Of a DNA stretch of 64,000 nt, positions 43,020 to 51,912 are shown in pieces. Numbering within the stretch: the stretch's first letter is position 1; each line of letters starts with the position of its first letter. Source of the DNA: Paenibacillus caseinilyticus (GTDB lineage: Bacteria > Bacillota > Bacilli > Paenibacillales > NBRC-103111); contig NZ_JAQAGY010000020.1 in assembly GCF_027533645.1 (NCBI RefSeq), forward strand, positions 1 to 64,000, read 5' to 3'. The notes beneath the pieces were generated by a model. It had not been told where the DNA came from, ran no database searches, and worked only from the letters and a program-made list of their open reading frames with translations. The translations under genes were made by a program, and so were the position numbers.

Positions 43020-43966
43020 GCGACAAACCCTTGGTAAAAATTCCCGTACACTTCCGTAAGACGAATCCTACGGCTCATTTGTTTCAGCGGCTGCAGCTTT
43101 GCCGCAAATGCGGGCGCTATTCCTGCCTCTGGCACGAGCACTGCTTGTCCTGCGGGGCCCAGGGAACCCGGACTCCCGTGGAGCAGGCGGCCCGTACGGT
43201 AATGAAGCGCGGTCTGCAGACCGACCTGCTGATTCTTGCCGCCCTTGGCCTCGCCGCCTTCGCGGCTGCCGGGTCCTTCGAAGAAATGACCGCGGCGCTG
43301 GCCGGGGCCCTTCTATTAATAGGAGTGCGGTATGGACTGGGCAGGCGCTTCGAGCCTTATATCTATAGACGTACGCTTCACCGCCTGCTCCTGCAGGACG
43401 GCAAAGAAATTCGCGCCGGCCTGCTCAGCGACATCGACGATGCGGAAGAGGACTTGAAGCAGGACGACTACCTAGCCGCCTATGAAAAATTTCGCGAAAT
43501 CGGTTATTTTCTGCGGAACGACCCGATTAAGGTGCTCCGCCTCCTGTGCTTGAGCCGGTTTATTCTTCGCAGCGACATGGATCTTGAGCTCTCCTCTCTG
43601 CTTCCGAGCCGCTTCGACAAGGACTTCATCCACTACCTCCACGAGGTCGGCAGGGTTCGTCCTCAGCTGATCGGCAAGGATGTGCTGGACTACTGCATGA
43701 AGTACCGCACGGTGGTCCGCGAGATGGCCGTCGGCCCCGGCGTGCTGGCTGCCGCAGCCGGCGCCGCACTGCGGGTCAGAGAGCACTTAGCGCTCTACTA
43801 CGACCTGATCCTGGAGCAGGCGGAGCATCTGCCGAAGGACCGGCTGCTGCGTCTGCACCGGCTGCTGACGGAGTCGCCCGGGACGTACCCGGAGCTCCAC
43901 GCCAAGGTGCTCGAGGCCGCGAAGCAGCGCTTCCCGTCGGATGCCGAATTCGCACCCATTTTGTAG
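43016..43966 (+). CDS. Zinc-ribbon membrane protein, 316 residues
   Basis: Starts at ATG 43016, overlapping the small gene by 4 bases, with GGAGG upstream. C29/C32 and C43/C46 (CRKC, CLSC) form a zinc ribbon, with an extra C37 and H40. Two membrane helices follow (~62-80, 84-100). The C-terminal ~200 residues are helical and soluble (SDIDDAEEDLKQDDYLAAYEKFREIGYF; LYYDLILEQAEHLP), with a TPR-like feel. No family recognised. The split zinc ribbon recalls that of the cluster GTPase, but sequence similarity beyond the Cys pairs is not evident. Confidence 0.7.
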   Translation: MSDKPLVKIPVHFRKTNPTAHLFQRLQLCRKCGRYSCLWHEHCLSCGAQGTRTPVEQAARTVMKRGLQTDLLILAALGLAAFAAAGSFEEMTAALAGALLLIGVRYGLGRRFEPYIYRRTLHRLLLQDGKEIRAGLLSDIDDAEEDLKQDDYLAAYEKFREIGYFLRNDPIKVLRLLCLSRFILRSDMDLELSSLLPSRFDKDFIHYLHEVGRVRPQLIGKDVLDYCMKYRTVVREMAVGPGVLAAAAGAALRVREHLALYYDLILEQAEHLPKDRLLRLHRLLTESPGTYPELHAKVLEAAKQRFPSDAEFAPIL

Positions 43967-43984
43967 AAAAGGCGGCGTTCCTTC

Positions 43985-45973
43985 ATGATCCACTTTACGT
44001 ATAGACGGGCGGGTCGTTTCAGAAATGTGGCGATTTTGTTACTAATTGTCGCCGTCCTCGCCGCCGCCGCCAAAATCTACTATGTGCGCGAGTATCTGGC
44101 GCTTCTATCCCAGGCCGGGAGCGCCCGGGCCGCGGGCGATCTGCTCGCGGCGGAAGAGCTGTACAGCCGGGCACTGGCCGTGCCTGGGGGCTTCGCGGAG
44201 CAGCGCGGCGAGATCGACGCCGCGCTGCTCGCCCTGCAGCCGGTCACGCAGGCGAAGCGCGTGACCGCAGAGCTCGCCGCCGAGGTGGAGGCGGCTTCCG
44301 CCGCGGGCGACGTGCCGGCGCTGCTGCAGGCGCACGACCGCTTCCGCGGGGCGCAGGCGGCCGCCGCCAAGGCCGGCGAAGACGCGAAGCGGCGCTTCGC
44401 GGAGGCGGCGCAGGCCGCAGGCGTCGAGGCGAAGCTCGCCGAGGCGTATGCGGCAGCGCGGAAGCGCGCTGCGCAGCAGCTCGAGGCGGCGGTCGCCGCC
44501 AAGGGCGAGCCCGGCGAGGACGGCGGCAAGGCGGCCGCGGTCGCCGCGGCTGACCTGCTGCGGCTGCCCGCGGCCGTCTACGGCGGCGAGGCGGCGAAGC
44601 GCAAGGAGGCGAACGCGCTGCTCCAGCGCTACGACAATGCGCGGCTCGACGCGGCGGCGAAGACGCAGAAGCTGGAGGCGGTGCTCCAGCTCGGCGAGTC
44701 GATCCGCAGCTGGTACGCGGCGGTGCCGTGGGAGGCTCCATGGCTAACGCCGAAGCTCGACAAGTATGCGCTGGCCGAGCTCACCGCGCTCGAGAAGAAA
44801 GACCTGCCCGCCTTCCTCGCAGCCGGCAAGGCCGTGCAGGCGCATGCGGCGCTGCTCGGCACCGGCGGAGGCAAGGCCGGCGCCTTCGCGGAAGCCGCGG
44901 TGAAGCGGCAGCTCGCCCGGGCCGATCAGCTTGCGGGCGCCCGCAAGTATGACGAGGCGCTGGAGCTGTACCGCACGCTCGGGAGCTACCGCGACACGGC
45001 GAAGGAGATCGCCGCGCTGGAGCTGCGCCGGCTCGAGGGCGACCCGGCGGCGCTGCTGGCGAAGGCCGGCGTGGCCGGCGAGCTCTCGCTGACCGCCTCC
45101 GGCAAGGCGGCAGACGGCGCCGCGCTGGCCGCCGGGCTGCTGGCCGGCGAGCGGCCCCGGCTCGTGCTCGCGCGCCTCGCAGGTGCCGCGGGTGGTGCCG
45201 AGCCGGGGCAGGCCGCGCCGGTCAGCGAGGGCGAGCTGCCGCCGGGGCTGAAGCTGCAGTCGCTGCGCTTTGCGGCCGAGTACAGCCCGCAGGGGCGGCC
45301 GCTGCTGCTGGCCGAGGCGGAGCCTGCGGAGCGCCGGGGGCACTACCTGCTGTACGAGCTGCAGCAGGAGGGTGCCGGGCTGAGGCTCATACTCGACGTG
45401 GAGGCCGACCGGCTGGCCATCACGGCCAAAGGCAAGCTGACCGCCGAGCGGCCGCTTCTTGCCGAAGATGCCGGGGATAGCGGCCGGAACAACAGCGGCC
45501 GCGGTACGCGCGGAGGGGACTCTGATCCTTCTGCGGGAGACGCGGTCAAGGGATACTTCGAGTATAAGAACGGACGCTATGAGCTCGTCCGGGTTGAAGC
45601 CGACAAACCAGCCGCAAGCACGAAGAACGACGTTACCGAGGGGACTCCCCCTGGTATGGACAGCCAGGGCAACCGGAATGGGACGGATGCGCAGCCGGGC
45701 GAGGAAGCTCTTCGCATACAGGCCGGCGATCTGACGAAGCACAAGAACGAGCTCGTCCGCTTCGAAGTGACGCTGCCGGCTGCCGGCAAGGATCGGGCCA
45801 TCGTGAGGGCCGGCAACCGGACGCTGCTGCTCCAAGGCCTGGGCGCTTACGATGCTGGCAGCGCGCTTGTCACCGGAACCTATATCCGCGAGGAGGAAGT
45901 CGAGGTGAACGGCGGACGGGTCAAGGCCTACAAGGTGGAGGTAGCGGAGATCCGGCAGCCTGCCGAATCCTAA
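43985..45973 (+). CDS. Ala-rich membrane-anchored protein with TPR-like helical region
   Basis: 662 residues, 18 bp after the previous gene. One N-terminal helix (~13-32, VAILLLIVAVLAAAAKIYYV), so most of the protein should be outside the membrane. Residues ~35-330 are extremely Ala/Glu/Lys-rich helices with repeating AxxLYxxAL-type pairs (SRALAVPGGFAEQ; KYDEALELYRTLGSYRDTAKEI), as in TPR arrays. A beta-rich segment follows (~380-480), a low-complexity linker (NNSGRGTRGGDSD, ~500), and a C-terminal OB-like beta domain (~560-655). The coding GC is far above the neighbours. Function unknown. Confidence 0.7.
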   Translation: MIHFTYRRAGRFRNVAILLLIVAVLAAAAKIYYVREYLALLSQAGSARAAGDLLAAEELYSRALAVPGGFAEQRGEIDAALLALQPVTQAKRVTAELAAEVEAASAAGDVPALLQAHDRFRGAQAAAAKAGEDAKRRFAEAAQAAGVEAKLAEAYAAARKRAAQQLEAAVAAKGEPGEDGGKAAAVAAADLLRLPAAVYGGEAAKRKEANALLQRYDNARLDAAAKTQKLEAVLQLGESIRSWYAAVPWEAPWLTPKLDKYALAELTALEKKDLPAFLAAGKAVQAHAALLGTGGGKAGAFAEAAVKRQLARADQLAGARKYDEALELYRTLGSYRDTAKEIAALELRRLEGDPAALLAKAGVAGELSLTASGKAADGAALAAGLLAGERPRLVLARLAGAAGGAEPGQAAPVSEGELPPGLKLQSLRFAAEYSPQGRPLLLAEAEPAERRGHYLLYELQQEGAGLRLILDVEADRLAITAKGKLTAERPLLAEDAGDSGRNNSGRGTRGGDSDPSAGDAVKGYFEYKNGRYELVRVEADKPAASTKNDVTEGTPPGMDSQGNRNGTDAQPGEEALRIQAGDLTKHKNELVRFEVTLPAAGKDRAIVRAGNRTLLLQGLGAYDAGSALVTGTYIREEEVEVNGGRVKAYKVEVAEIRQPAES

Positions 45974-46048
45974 GGCAATTCCCTCACTGCCTTCCCCATG
46001 CCGTACTCCATTCCACTTGATCGCTTCCACTGCTTGCCCCCTTATAGG

Positions 46049-46104
46049 ACATGCCGCCTCTCCACCCAGCCATTGCGCTGCGGTGAAGAGGCGGCATGTT
46101 TTTT
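46049..46104 (+). terminator. Terminator of the divergent arm
   Basis: ACATGCCGCCTCT (46049-46061) pairs with AGAGGCGGCATGT (46088-46100) and is followed by TTTTTG. The rest of the 45974-46285 gap holds the upstream region of the first ger operon (AGTATAATATTAC near 46217). Confidence 0.85.
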
Positions 46105-46285
46105 GTATGGGTATGGACATGAACCCTGCGCGTGGACCTGGATCCCGCACAGAATCTCATCGCCTTCCGGAACGTCTGATTCGAACTCCCGGCCTGCCGT
46201 AATTCCCCTTCCGGGCCAGTATAATATTACCTGTTTAGGTTAGCCTGAAGGATGTACTCTTGCAGCCGCCAAAGGAGACAGGACC

Positions 46286-47821
46286 ATGAGCCACTCGTCA
46301 CGGAACGGGCAAGCGGAGCCGCCTCCCGTCCCTCCATCCGCCGAAGATACGCTCGGACCGGATTATAACCGGAACATCCTCCTGCTGCATGACATGTTCG
46401 ATGGCTGCGACGATGTCTTATTCTGCGAAAGCGCCCTCGGCAGCGGCCAGCGTACGGTCATCGCCTATATTCCCGGCATGACCGACAGCGCCCTGCTCCA
46501 ACAGCAGGTAGTCGGGATCATGCACGATATTCATATGGTTGAACAGGATCCCCCCCTGACCGCAGACTACTTTACACAGCATTTGCCCCTTGCGTCCGTG
46601 GACGAAGTCCACTCCTTGATTGACCTGGGGCAGCGGCTTCTGAACGGGAATCCGGCTCTATTGATCGAAGGGCACGCCGCGGCCTTCTCCCTTGCCATCC
46701 CCAAGTGGGACAAGCGCTCCATTGAGGAACCGCAGGCAGAATCCGTTGTCCGGGGACCGCGCGAAGGGTTCACGGAAGACCTGGGCTCCAATACGGTGCT
46801 GCTCCGTCGGAAGATCCGAAGCCCCAAGCTGAAAATGAATTTTTTCTCTGTGGGCGAATATACAAAAACGGCACTCGCTTTGGCTTATATCGAGGGGATC
46901 GCCAGTCCCGGCCTCATCCGCGAGGCCTCCGAACGAATCCAGCGCATACAGCTGGACGGCATTCTGGAGAGTTCCTATATCGAAGAGCTGATAGAAGACC
47001 ATCCATATTCTCCTTTTCCTCAGCTCAGAGCAACCGAAAGACCGGATGTATGCGCCGCTGCGCTGCTGGAGGGCAGGATTGTCCTCCTGTTGGAAGGCAC
47101 CCCTTTTGCCCTCATCGCGCCTGTCACCTTGTTCACCCTGCTGCAGTCGCCTGAGGACTATTACCAGCGCTCCGTCAGCGGCACGTTAATCCGTTGGATC
47201 AGGTATATGTTCTCCTTCGTGGCTCTCTTCGCCCCTTCGTTCTATGTAGCTATACTTACGTACCATCAGGAGATGGTTCCGACGACCCTCTTGCTTTCCA
47301 TAGCCAAATCGCGGGAGGATATCCCGTTTCCGGCGGTGGTAGAAGCCTTCATGATGGAATTAATGTTCGAGGCGCTTCGGGAAGCAGGTATACGGCTGCC
47401 CAAGCAAGTGGGCGCCGCCGTCAGCATCGTAGGGGCGCTGGTTATCGGCCAGGCGGCTACGGCCGCAGGACTCGTATCCTCCCCCATGGTGATGGTGGTC
47501 GCCATTACCGGGATCGCTTCCTTCATGATCCCCCAGTACCAGACCAGCATCGTGTACCGGATTCTCCGCTTCCCTCTGATGCTCCTCTCGGGGATCCAGG
47601 GCTTGGTGGGGTTAACCCTGGGCGTCATTATCATTGTGGTCCACTTGTGCCGGCTGCGTTCATTCGGTGAGCCCTACCTCAGCCCGATCGCCCCCCAGAA
47701 CAAGAAGTCCTGGAAGGATGCGCTGTTTCGGGCACCCGTGTGGAAGATGGATACCCGGCCAAAATTGAAGCACTCGGGGAACCCCGTTCGTCAGCGCAAT
47801 CCACGAGGCCAAAGGAGTTGA
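46286..47821 (+). CDS. gerXA: Spore germinant receptor subunit A (GerA family)
   Basis: 511 residues, GGAGAC upstream. The A-subunit signature is clear: IAYIPGMTDSALLQQQVV, LLIEGHAAAFSLAIPKW, ESVVRGPREGFTEDLGSNTVLLRRKI, then a membrane domain with FHQE-like TYHQEMVPTTLL and GAAVSIVGALVIGQAATAAGLVS. It has a soluble N-terminal part (~1-290), then about five helices. With B and C it forms an inner-membrane receptor for nutrients in the dormant spore. First gene of the operon A-B-C-D. Expression is expected in the forespore. Confidence 0.95.
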   Translation: MSHSSRNGQAEPPPVPPSAEDTLGPDYNRNILLLHDMFDGCDDVLFCESALGSGQRTVIAYIPGMTDSALLQQQVVGIMHDIHMVEQDPPLTADYFTQHLPLASVDEVHSLIDLGQRLLNGNPALLIEGHAAAFSLAIPKWDKRSIEEPQAESVVRGPREGFTEDLGSNTVLLRRKIRSPKLKMNFFSVGEYTKTALALAYIEGIASPGLIREASERIQRIQLDGILESSYIEELIEDHPYSPFPQLRATERPDVCAAALLEGRIVLLLEGTPFALIAPVTLFTLLQSPEDYYQRSVSGTLIRWIRYMFSFVALFAPSFYVAILTYHQEMVPTTLLLSIAKSREDIPFPAVVEAFMMELMFEALREAGIRLPKQVGAAVSIVGALVIGQAATAAGLVSSPMVMVVAITGIASFMIPQYQTSIVYRILRFPLMLLSGIQGLVGLTLGVIIIVVHLCRLRSFGEPYLSPIAPQNKKSWKDALFRAPVWKMDTRPKLKHSGNPVRQRNPRGQRS

Positions 47822-47830
47822 CTAGCCGGC

Positions 47831-48946
47831 ATGTTAGAGAAAGGACGTATTTCGGCTCTGCAAATGGCACTGCTTCTCTATTCTACCGTACTGGCGACGG
47901 TGATCCTGCAGGCCCCCTCCATTATGGCAAAACACGCGGAGAGAGACATGTATCTTTCTCCGCTATGGGCTTCCTTCACCGGCCTGCTCGTAATCTGGAT
48001 GACCATAGCCCTGCACCGGCGCTTCCCGAACCGGACGGTCATTGAATACAGTATGGATATTTGCGGCCGCTTGGGGGGCAAGGTGCTGGGCATGGTCTTC
48101 TTGTTCTTCTATCTCCAAATCAACAGCCTGAATCTACGGCAATATGGAGAGTTCATCGAAGGATCCGTTCTCCCGCGGACCCCCCTTTTGTTCATCATGG
48201 GCAGTATGATGCTGGTTTGCATGTTTGCCGTTTCCGGCGGAATCGAGACGGTGGGGCGAAGTGCCCAAATGTTCGTTCCGGTTGTCGTTTCGCTGTTGAT
48301 GCTGGTGATGCTCCTGCTCCTGCCCGATTTGGATATTCTTCAAGTACAGCCTTTCATGGAGAAAGGACTGACTCCTTCCTTAATGGGTTCCATCTCCGCC
48401 CAGAGCTGGTACAGCGAGCTGTTCCTGATGGCGTTCCTTCTTCCTTACGTATCCGATTCGGAGAAGCTTACGTTCCGGCTGTCCCTCTATGCCTTCTTAG
48501 GCGTGCTGGTCACCTTGGTGCTGACCAGCCTGCTGTCGCTCATGCTGTTCGGCAGCACCGTATCCCGCCAGTTGTATCCTCTCATGAGCGCTGCCGAATA
48601 CATTAGCTTAGCTGGTTTTCTGCAGCATGTGGAAGCGCTGATCGTTGCTATCTGGATCTCCGTCATGTTCATCAAGATCAGCATGATTCATTATGTGCTC
48701 TGCTTGGGTACGGCCCAATGGCTCCAGCTCCCGAATTACCGGCAGGTTGTTATTCCCCTGGGCTTATTGACCGCGGTATTCGCCATCTGGGCCGCTCCGA
48801 ACCACCAGGAGCTGGCAGGATTTCTTGGCAGCGCGGTTCCCTTCTACGGTCTGATCGTTCGTGTGCTTCTTCCCCTCCTCTTACTGGCCTGGGCTATCGC
48901 TTCCAGGAAGGGGAAGCGCCCGGGCCGGCGGGAGATGCAGCCGTGA
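47831..48946 (+). CDS. gerXB: Spore germinant receptor subunit B (endospore germination permease)
   Basis: 371 residues, about ten membrane helices, of the amino acid permease-like (APC) superfamily. The start MLEKGRISALQMALLLYSTVLATVIL is typical of GerB proteins. This subunit recognises the germinant. It lies 9 bp after gerXA; its stop overlaps the gerXC start (GTGA). Confidence 0.93.
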   Translation: MLEKGRISALQMALLLYSTVLATVILQAPSIMAKHAERDMYLSPLWASFTGLLVIWMTIALHRRFPNRTVIEYSMDICGRLGGKVLGMVFLFFYLQINSLNLRQYGEFIEGSVLPRTPLLFIMGSMMLVCMFAVSGGIETVGRSAQMFVPVVVSLLMLVMLLLLPDLDILQVQPFMEKGLTPSLMGSISAQSWYSELFLMAFLLPYVSDSEKLTFRLSLYAFLGVLVTLVLTSLLSLMLFGSTVSRQLYPLMSAAEYISLAGFLQHVEALIVAIWISVMFIKISMIHYVLCLGTAQWLQLPNYRQVVIPLGLLTAVFAIWAAPNHQELAGFLGSAVPFYGLIVRVLLPLLLLAWAIASRKGKRPGRREMQP

Positions 48947-50148
48947 TCCGGGGGTGGAGGCTGGCCTTCGCTGCAGCCAGTCTTGTCTTGGGGCTGACAG
49001 GCTGCTGGGACCGGACGGAAGTGAACGATCTGGCCTTCGTCATGGCCATGGCCATCGACAAAGCAGGTGCTCATGCCATCGAAGTCTCGGCCCAGATCTT
49101 CATTCCCCGTTCTTCCGGAGGCGGCGGAGGCGGAGGCGGCGGGGAGATGCAGGCGGGCCAAGGTGCGGGCGGCTCGACGCTGGTCCGGTCCGCGACCGGC
49201 AGCTCGATTGGCGACGCTCTCGGGAAGCTGCAGGAGCAAATTCCCCGTACGCTTTTTCTCGGACATGACGAAGTGTACATTCTGGGGGAACAGGTGGCCC
49301 GAGGGGGCATAACGGACCATGTCGATTTTCTCGCGCGCTCCTCGGAGCCCCGAAAGAGGGCTTACGTATTCATCAGCACAAGCAAAGGAAAGGAAATGCT
49401 CATGAATCAACCCCGCCTGGAACGCTCGTCGGCCGAAGTCGTGCGTGAAATGGCGGAACTCAAGACGGGCATGAGCGTGACGATCAAGGATCTGGAGCTG
49501 CAGCTCAGCGGCCAATCGGGAACTGCCGTTCTCCCTCTCCTGCAGAAGCTTCCTCCGGAAAGCGCTAAGAGTGATCAATCGACGATTCATTACATCCGCG
49601 GGGTGGCACTCATCAAAAAAGGAAAGCTGGTTGGTACGATGGACGACTCGCTTACCCGCGGCGTCTTATGGATACGCAACGAACTCGACACGGCGAACAT
49701 TACCTTTCCAGCCGGGGGCAAGGACGGAGGAACGGCTTCGGTGCGTTCCATTAAAAATAATGTGAAGCTGATCCCAGAAATACAGAATGGGCAAATGATC
49801 ATGAACGTTGTACTGAAGGCCGAAACTTATCTGATCCAGAACACCTCCAAGATGAATCCGATGAATCCGAAGTTCAACCAACAGCTGGAAAGCCAGTTAA
49901 ACCTGACTCTGGAGAAGCGGATTCGGCAGACACTCCATGCGGCACAGCAGAAATGGAATACGGATATCTTCGGATTCGCCGATGCGATTCACCGGAAGTA
50001 TCCCGGAGAGTGGCGGAAGATGAAAGAACAGTGGGACGAGATCTTCCCCAAGCTGCAAGTGGCCATCCACGCTCAAGCAGAAATTCAACGCAGCGGATCC
50101 ATCGGCGGAAGCACGGCTGTTCCTTCATCCGAGGTGATCAACCCGTGA
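48943..50148 (+). CDS. gerXC: Spore germinant receptor subunit C (Ger(x)C lipoprotein)
   Basis: 401 residues from a GTG at 48943 that overlaps the gerXB stop by 4 bases; GGGAG is upstream. The lipobox LTGCWDRTEVNDLAFV near 18-35 is diagnostic. Three beta/alpha domains follow. Odd point: a run of nine Gly residues (SSGGGGGGGGGEMQ, near 61-72) is inserted in domain 1, where the second operon's C subunit has a shorter loop. Confidence 0.93.
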   Translation: MIRGWRLAFAAASLVLGLTGCWDRTEVNDLAFVMAMAIDKAGAHAIEVSAQIFIPRSSGGGGGGGGGEMQAGQGAGGSTLVRSATGSSIGDALGKLQEQIPRTLFLGHDEVYILGEQVARGGITDHVDFLARSSEPRKRAYVFISTSKGKEMLMNQPRLERSSAEVVREMAELKTGMSVTIKDLELQLSGQSGTAVLPLLQKLPPESAKSDQSTIHYIRGVALIKKGKLVGTMDDSLTRGVLWIRNELDTANITFPAGGKDGGTASVRSIKNNVKLIPEIQNGQMIMNVVLKAETYLIQNTSKMNPMNPKFNQQLESQLNLTLEKRIRQTLHAAQQKWNTDIFGFADAIHRKYPGEWRKMKEQWDEIFPKLQVAIHAQAEIQRSGSIGGSTAVPSSEVINP

Positions 50149-50375
50149 CCGCCCTGAAAATCCTCTTGGTTACCCTGCTGTATGCAGGATTGGCACGCTG
50201 GGAATGGAGCAGCATTCGTCAGAACCCCGTACGGGAAAAAGTTCTATGGGGACTTCTTTATATCGTAGTCTATGCGTGCTCTCTCCTCGTATGGATCGCT
50301 CCGGAGACCCCAGGCCCCACCCAATGGGTGTCTTCCGTACTCCATCCGCTGGGCAAACTCCTGGAGAAGGGATAG
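50145..50375 (+). CDS. Small germinant receptor D-type subunit, 76 residues
   Basis: GTG at 50145 overlaps the gerXC stop by 4 bases. Two membrane helices (LKILLVTLLYAGLARWEW; VLWGLLYIVVYACSLLVWI) with a short basic loop and the tail SVLHPLGKLLEKG. The second ger operon has a 76-residue protein of the same layout right after its C gene. Such D proteins modulate germinant receptor activity in Bacillus; I assign it by position and topology. Confidence 0.8.
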   Translation: MTALKILLVTLLYAGLARWEWSSIRQNPVREKVLWGLLYIVVYACSLLVWIAPETPGPTQWVSSVLHPLGKLLEKG

Positions 50376-50389
50376 CAGCATGCAGCAAA

Positions 50390-50419
50390 AGGATGCAGAC
50401 CACATAGGGCCTGCATCCT
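50390..50419. terminator. Bidirectional terminator
   Basis: AGGATGCAG and CTGCATCCT pair around ACCACATAGGGC; TTTTGC follows on the minus strand. It lies between the first ger operon (+) and the phytase gene (-). Confidence 0.75.
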
Positions 50420-50438
50420 CACTCTTGCCTGCTTGCTG

Positions 50439-51827
50439 CTACTCGCCCCGCTTCACCAGCTTGCGCGGGTCGGTCTGCCCGGCGGCAGCCGGAGCGTTCA
50501 ACCCCTTCGCGACCGCCTCCCAAGGGACGATCTTGAAGTTCTGGTTGATCTTCACGCCGTCCTTCATGTTCGCGTCGTCCTGGGAGACGAAGATGCCCTG
50601 CGGGTACTTCGCCCCAAGCCCGAAGCTCATCACATCGATGCCGTCGGTCTCCGTCGTGCCGTCCACCTTGTCGCCGTCTGCGATCGTGAAGTTCGAGAGG
50701 TAGTCGTTCGCGCCCTCGCGCTGATAGACCGCATACGAGTTGCTGCCCTGGCTCGAAGCGATCAGGAAGCCTTGGCCGTCCGCACCGTAGTAGAGCGTGA
50801 GCCCTTCCACGTCGTCCTGCAGGCGGCGTCCGTCCGCGATGTCGACTTGAGCGAGCGGCTTCAGGCCGCCGTCCGGCTCCGCGCTGTACTTCCAGATACC
50901 GGCATCTTCCTCGGCGATGTACATCGTGCCGTACTCGTCGTCGGCCGCCAGACCCTCGGACTGAGAATCCAGCATGAACTCCCGCACGAGCTTGCCGGTC
51001 ACCTTCCCGCTGCCGTTGTCCGCCAGCTCATACTGCTCGAACTCGCCTTTCTTGCCGAGGACAAGCGCATAGAACTTCCCTGTCCGCAAGCTGTGGTACA
51101 GGCTGAATCCGTAGACTTCGCCCATCTTGGAGCGGATCGGTTCGGCTGCGATATCCTTCAGTTCGCCGGTTTCGCCCGAGACCGCCCATACATCGATCGT
51201 ATTGGTCGTCCGGTTCGTTGCCGCCACGATATCGACCTTGGAGCCGCCCAGCGGAAAATCGTACCGGAGGTCGATATTGTTCATCTTGCCCGTCGGGTAT
51301 GAATGCAGCTGCTTGCCGCCCAGATCATACACGAGCACGCCGCCGGCCTTGTTCGTCGCGATCAGCTTGCTCTTCGACGGGTCGGCCCCGTCTACCCAGA
51401 TCGCCGGATCATCCGCCGCATCCTCGCCGTTGCCCACCGCTTCGGTCTCGGCGTCCGCCCGGACTTCGAAGAACTTCGGCGCTTTCGCTCCGTCCGTATA
51501 ACCGCTATTCTCCGCCTCGATCTTCGCCCACAGCTCGGCAGGGATGTGCGTGTGCTCGTCCACCAGCTTCACTTCGCCTGCAAGTTCCCCCTTCTTGCCG
51601 GCCAGCCGGTAGTCCTTCTCGCCGACCGCCACCGTGCCGACAATCCCGTTCTTCAGCTTGAACACGACGGTCCGGTCTTCATCGTCCCAGTCCAGCTTCG
51701 CCCCCAGGTTCTCCAGTCCCGCGCGCAGCGGCACGTATCCCGCCGTTCCGTCCGCGGCGTGGGCTGCTGCTGGCAGCAGCAGGGCCGCCGTGAGTACAGT
51801 CAAATTCAAGGTATGTAACAGCTTCAT
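50439..51827 (-). CDS. Secreted beta-propeller phytase with N-terminal stalk-like domain
   Basis: 462 residues. Signal peptide (MKLLHTLNLTVLTAALLLPAAAHA) is followed by a copper-amine-oxidase-N-like stalk module (~28-75, YVPLRAGLENLGAKLDWDD). The beta-propeller phytase (~105-460) carries the conserved ADDPAIWVD, TNKAGGVLVYDL, NNIDLRYDF, GFSLYHS, SEGLAADDEYGTMYIAEED and TDGIDVMS blocks with the acidic calcium-binding residues. It releases phosphate from phytate outside the cell at neutral pH. TATACT (about 51873) with a TTAACA nearby resembles the phosphate-regulated (PhoP) promoters of Bacillus phytases, but this is tentative. Confidence 0.93.
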   Translation of the reverse strand: MKLLHTLNLTVLTAALLLPAAAHAADGTAGYVPLRAGLENLGAKLDWDDEDRTVVFKLKNGIVGTVAVGEKDYRLAGKKGELAGEVKLVDEHTHIPAELWAKIEAENSGYTDGAKAPKFFEVRADAETEAVGNGEDAADDPAIWVDGADPSKSKLIATNKAGGVLVYDLGGKQLHSYPTGKMNNIDLRYDFPLGGSKVDIVAATNRTTNTIDVWAVSGETGELKDIAAEPIRSKMGEVYGFSLYHSLRTGKFYALVLGKKGEFEQYELADNGSGKVTGKLVREFMLDSQSEGLAADDEYGTMYIAEEDAGIWKYSAEPDGGLKPLAQVDIADGRRLQDDVEGLTLYYGADGQGFLIASSQGSNSYAVYQREGANDYLSNFTIADGDKVDGTTETDGIDVMSFGLGAKYPQGIFVSQDDANMKDGVKINQNFKIVPWEAVAKGLNAPAAAGQTDPRKLVKRGE

Positions 51828-51912
51828 GTAGTCTAACTCCCCGTCTCTAAGTTAAGTGAACAGGACTCAGTATACGAGAGTTTTGTTAATGGAATATATG
51901 AATTTATTTAAG

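Noticed and set aside
44080..44741. Arg/Ser/Pro-rich minus-strand frames inside the Ala-rich membrane protein gene
   Set aside because: All frames stay open because of very high GC content. The plus strand has the membrane helix, a coupled position and a continuous 662-codon frame.
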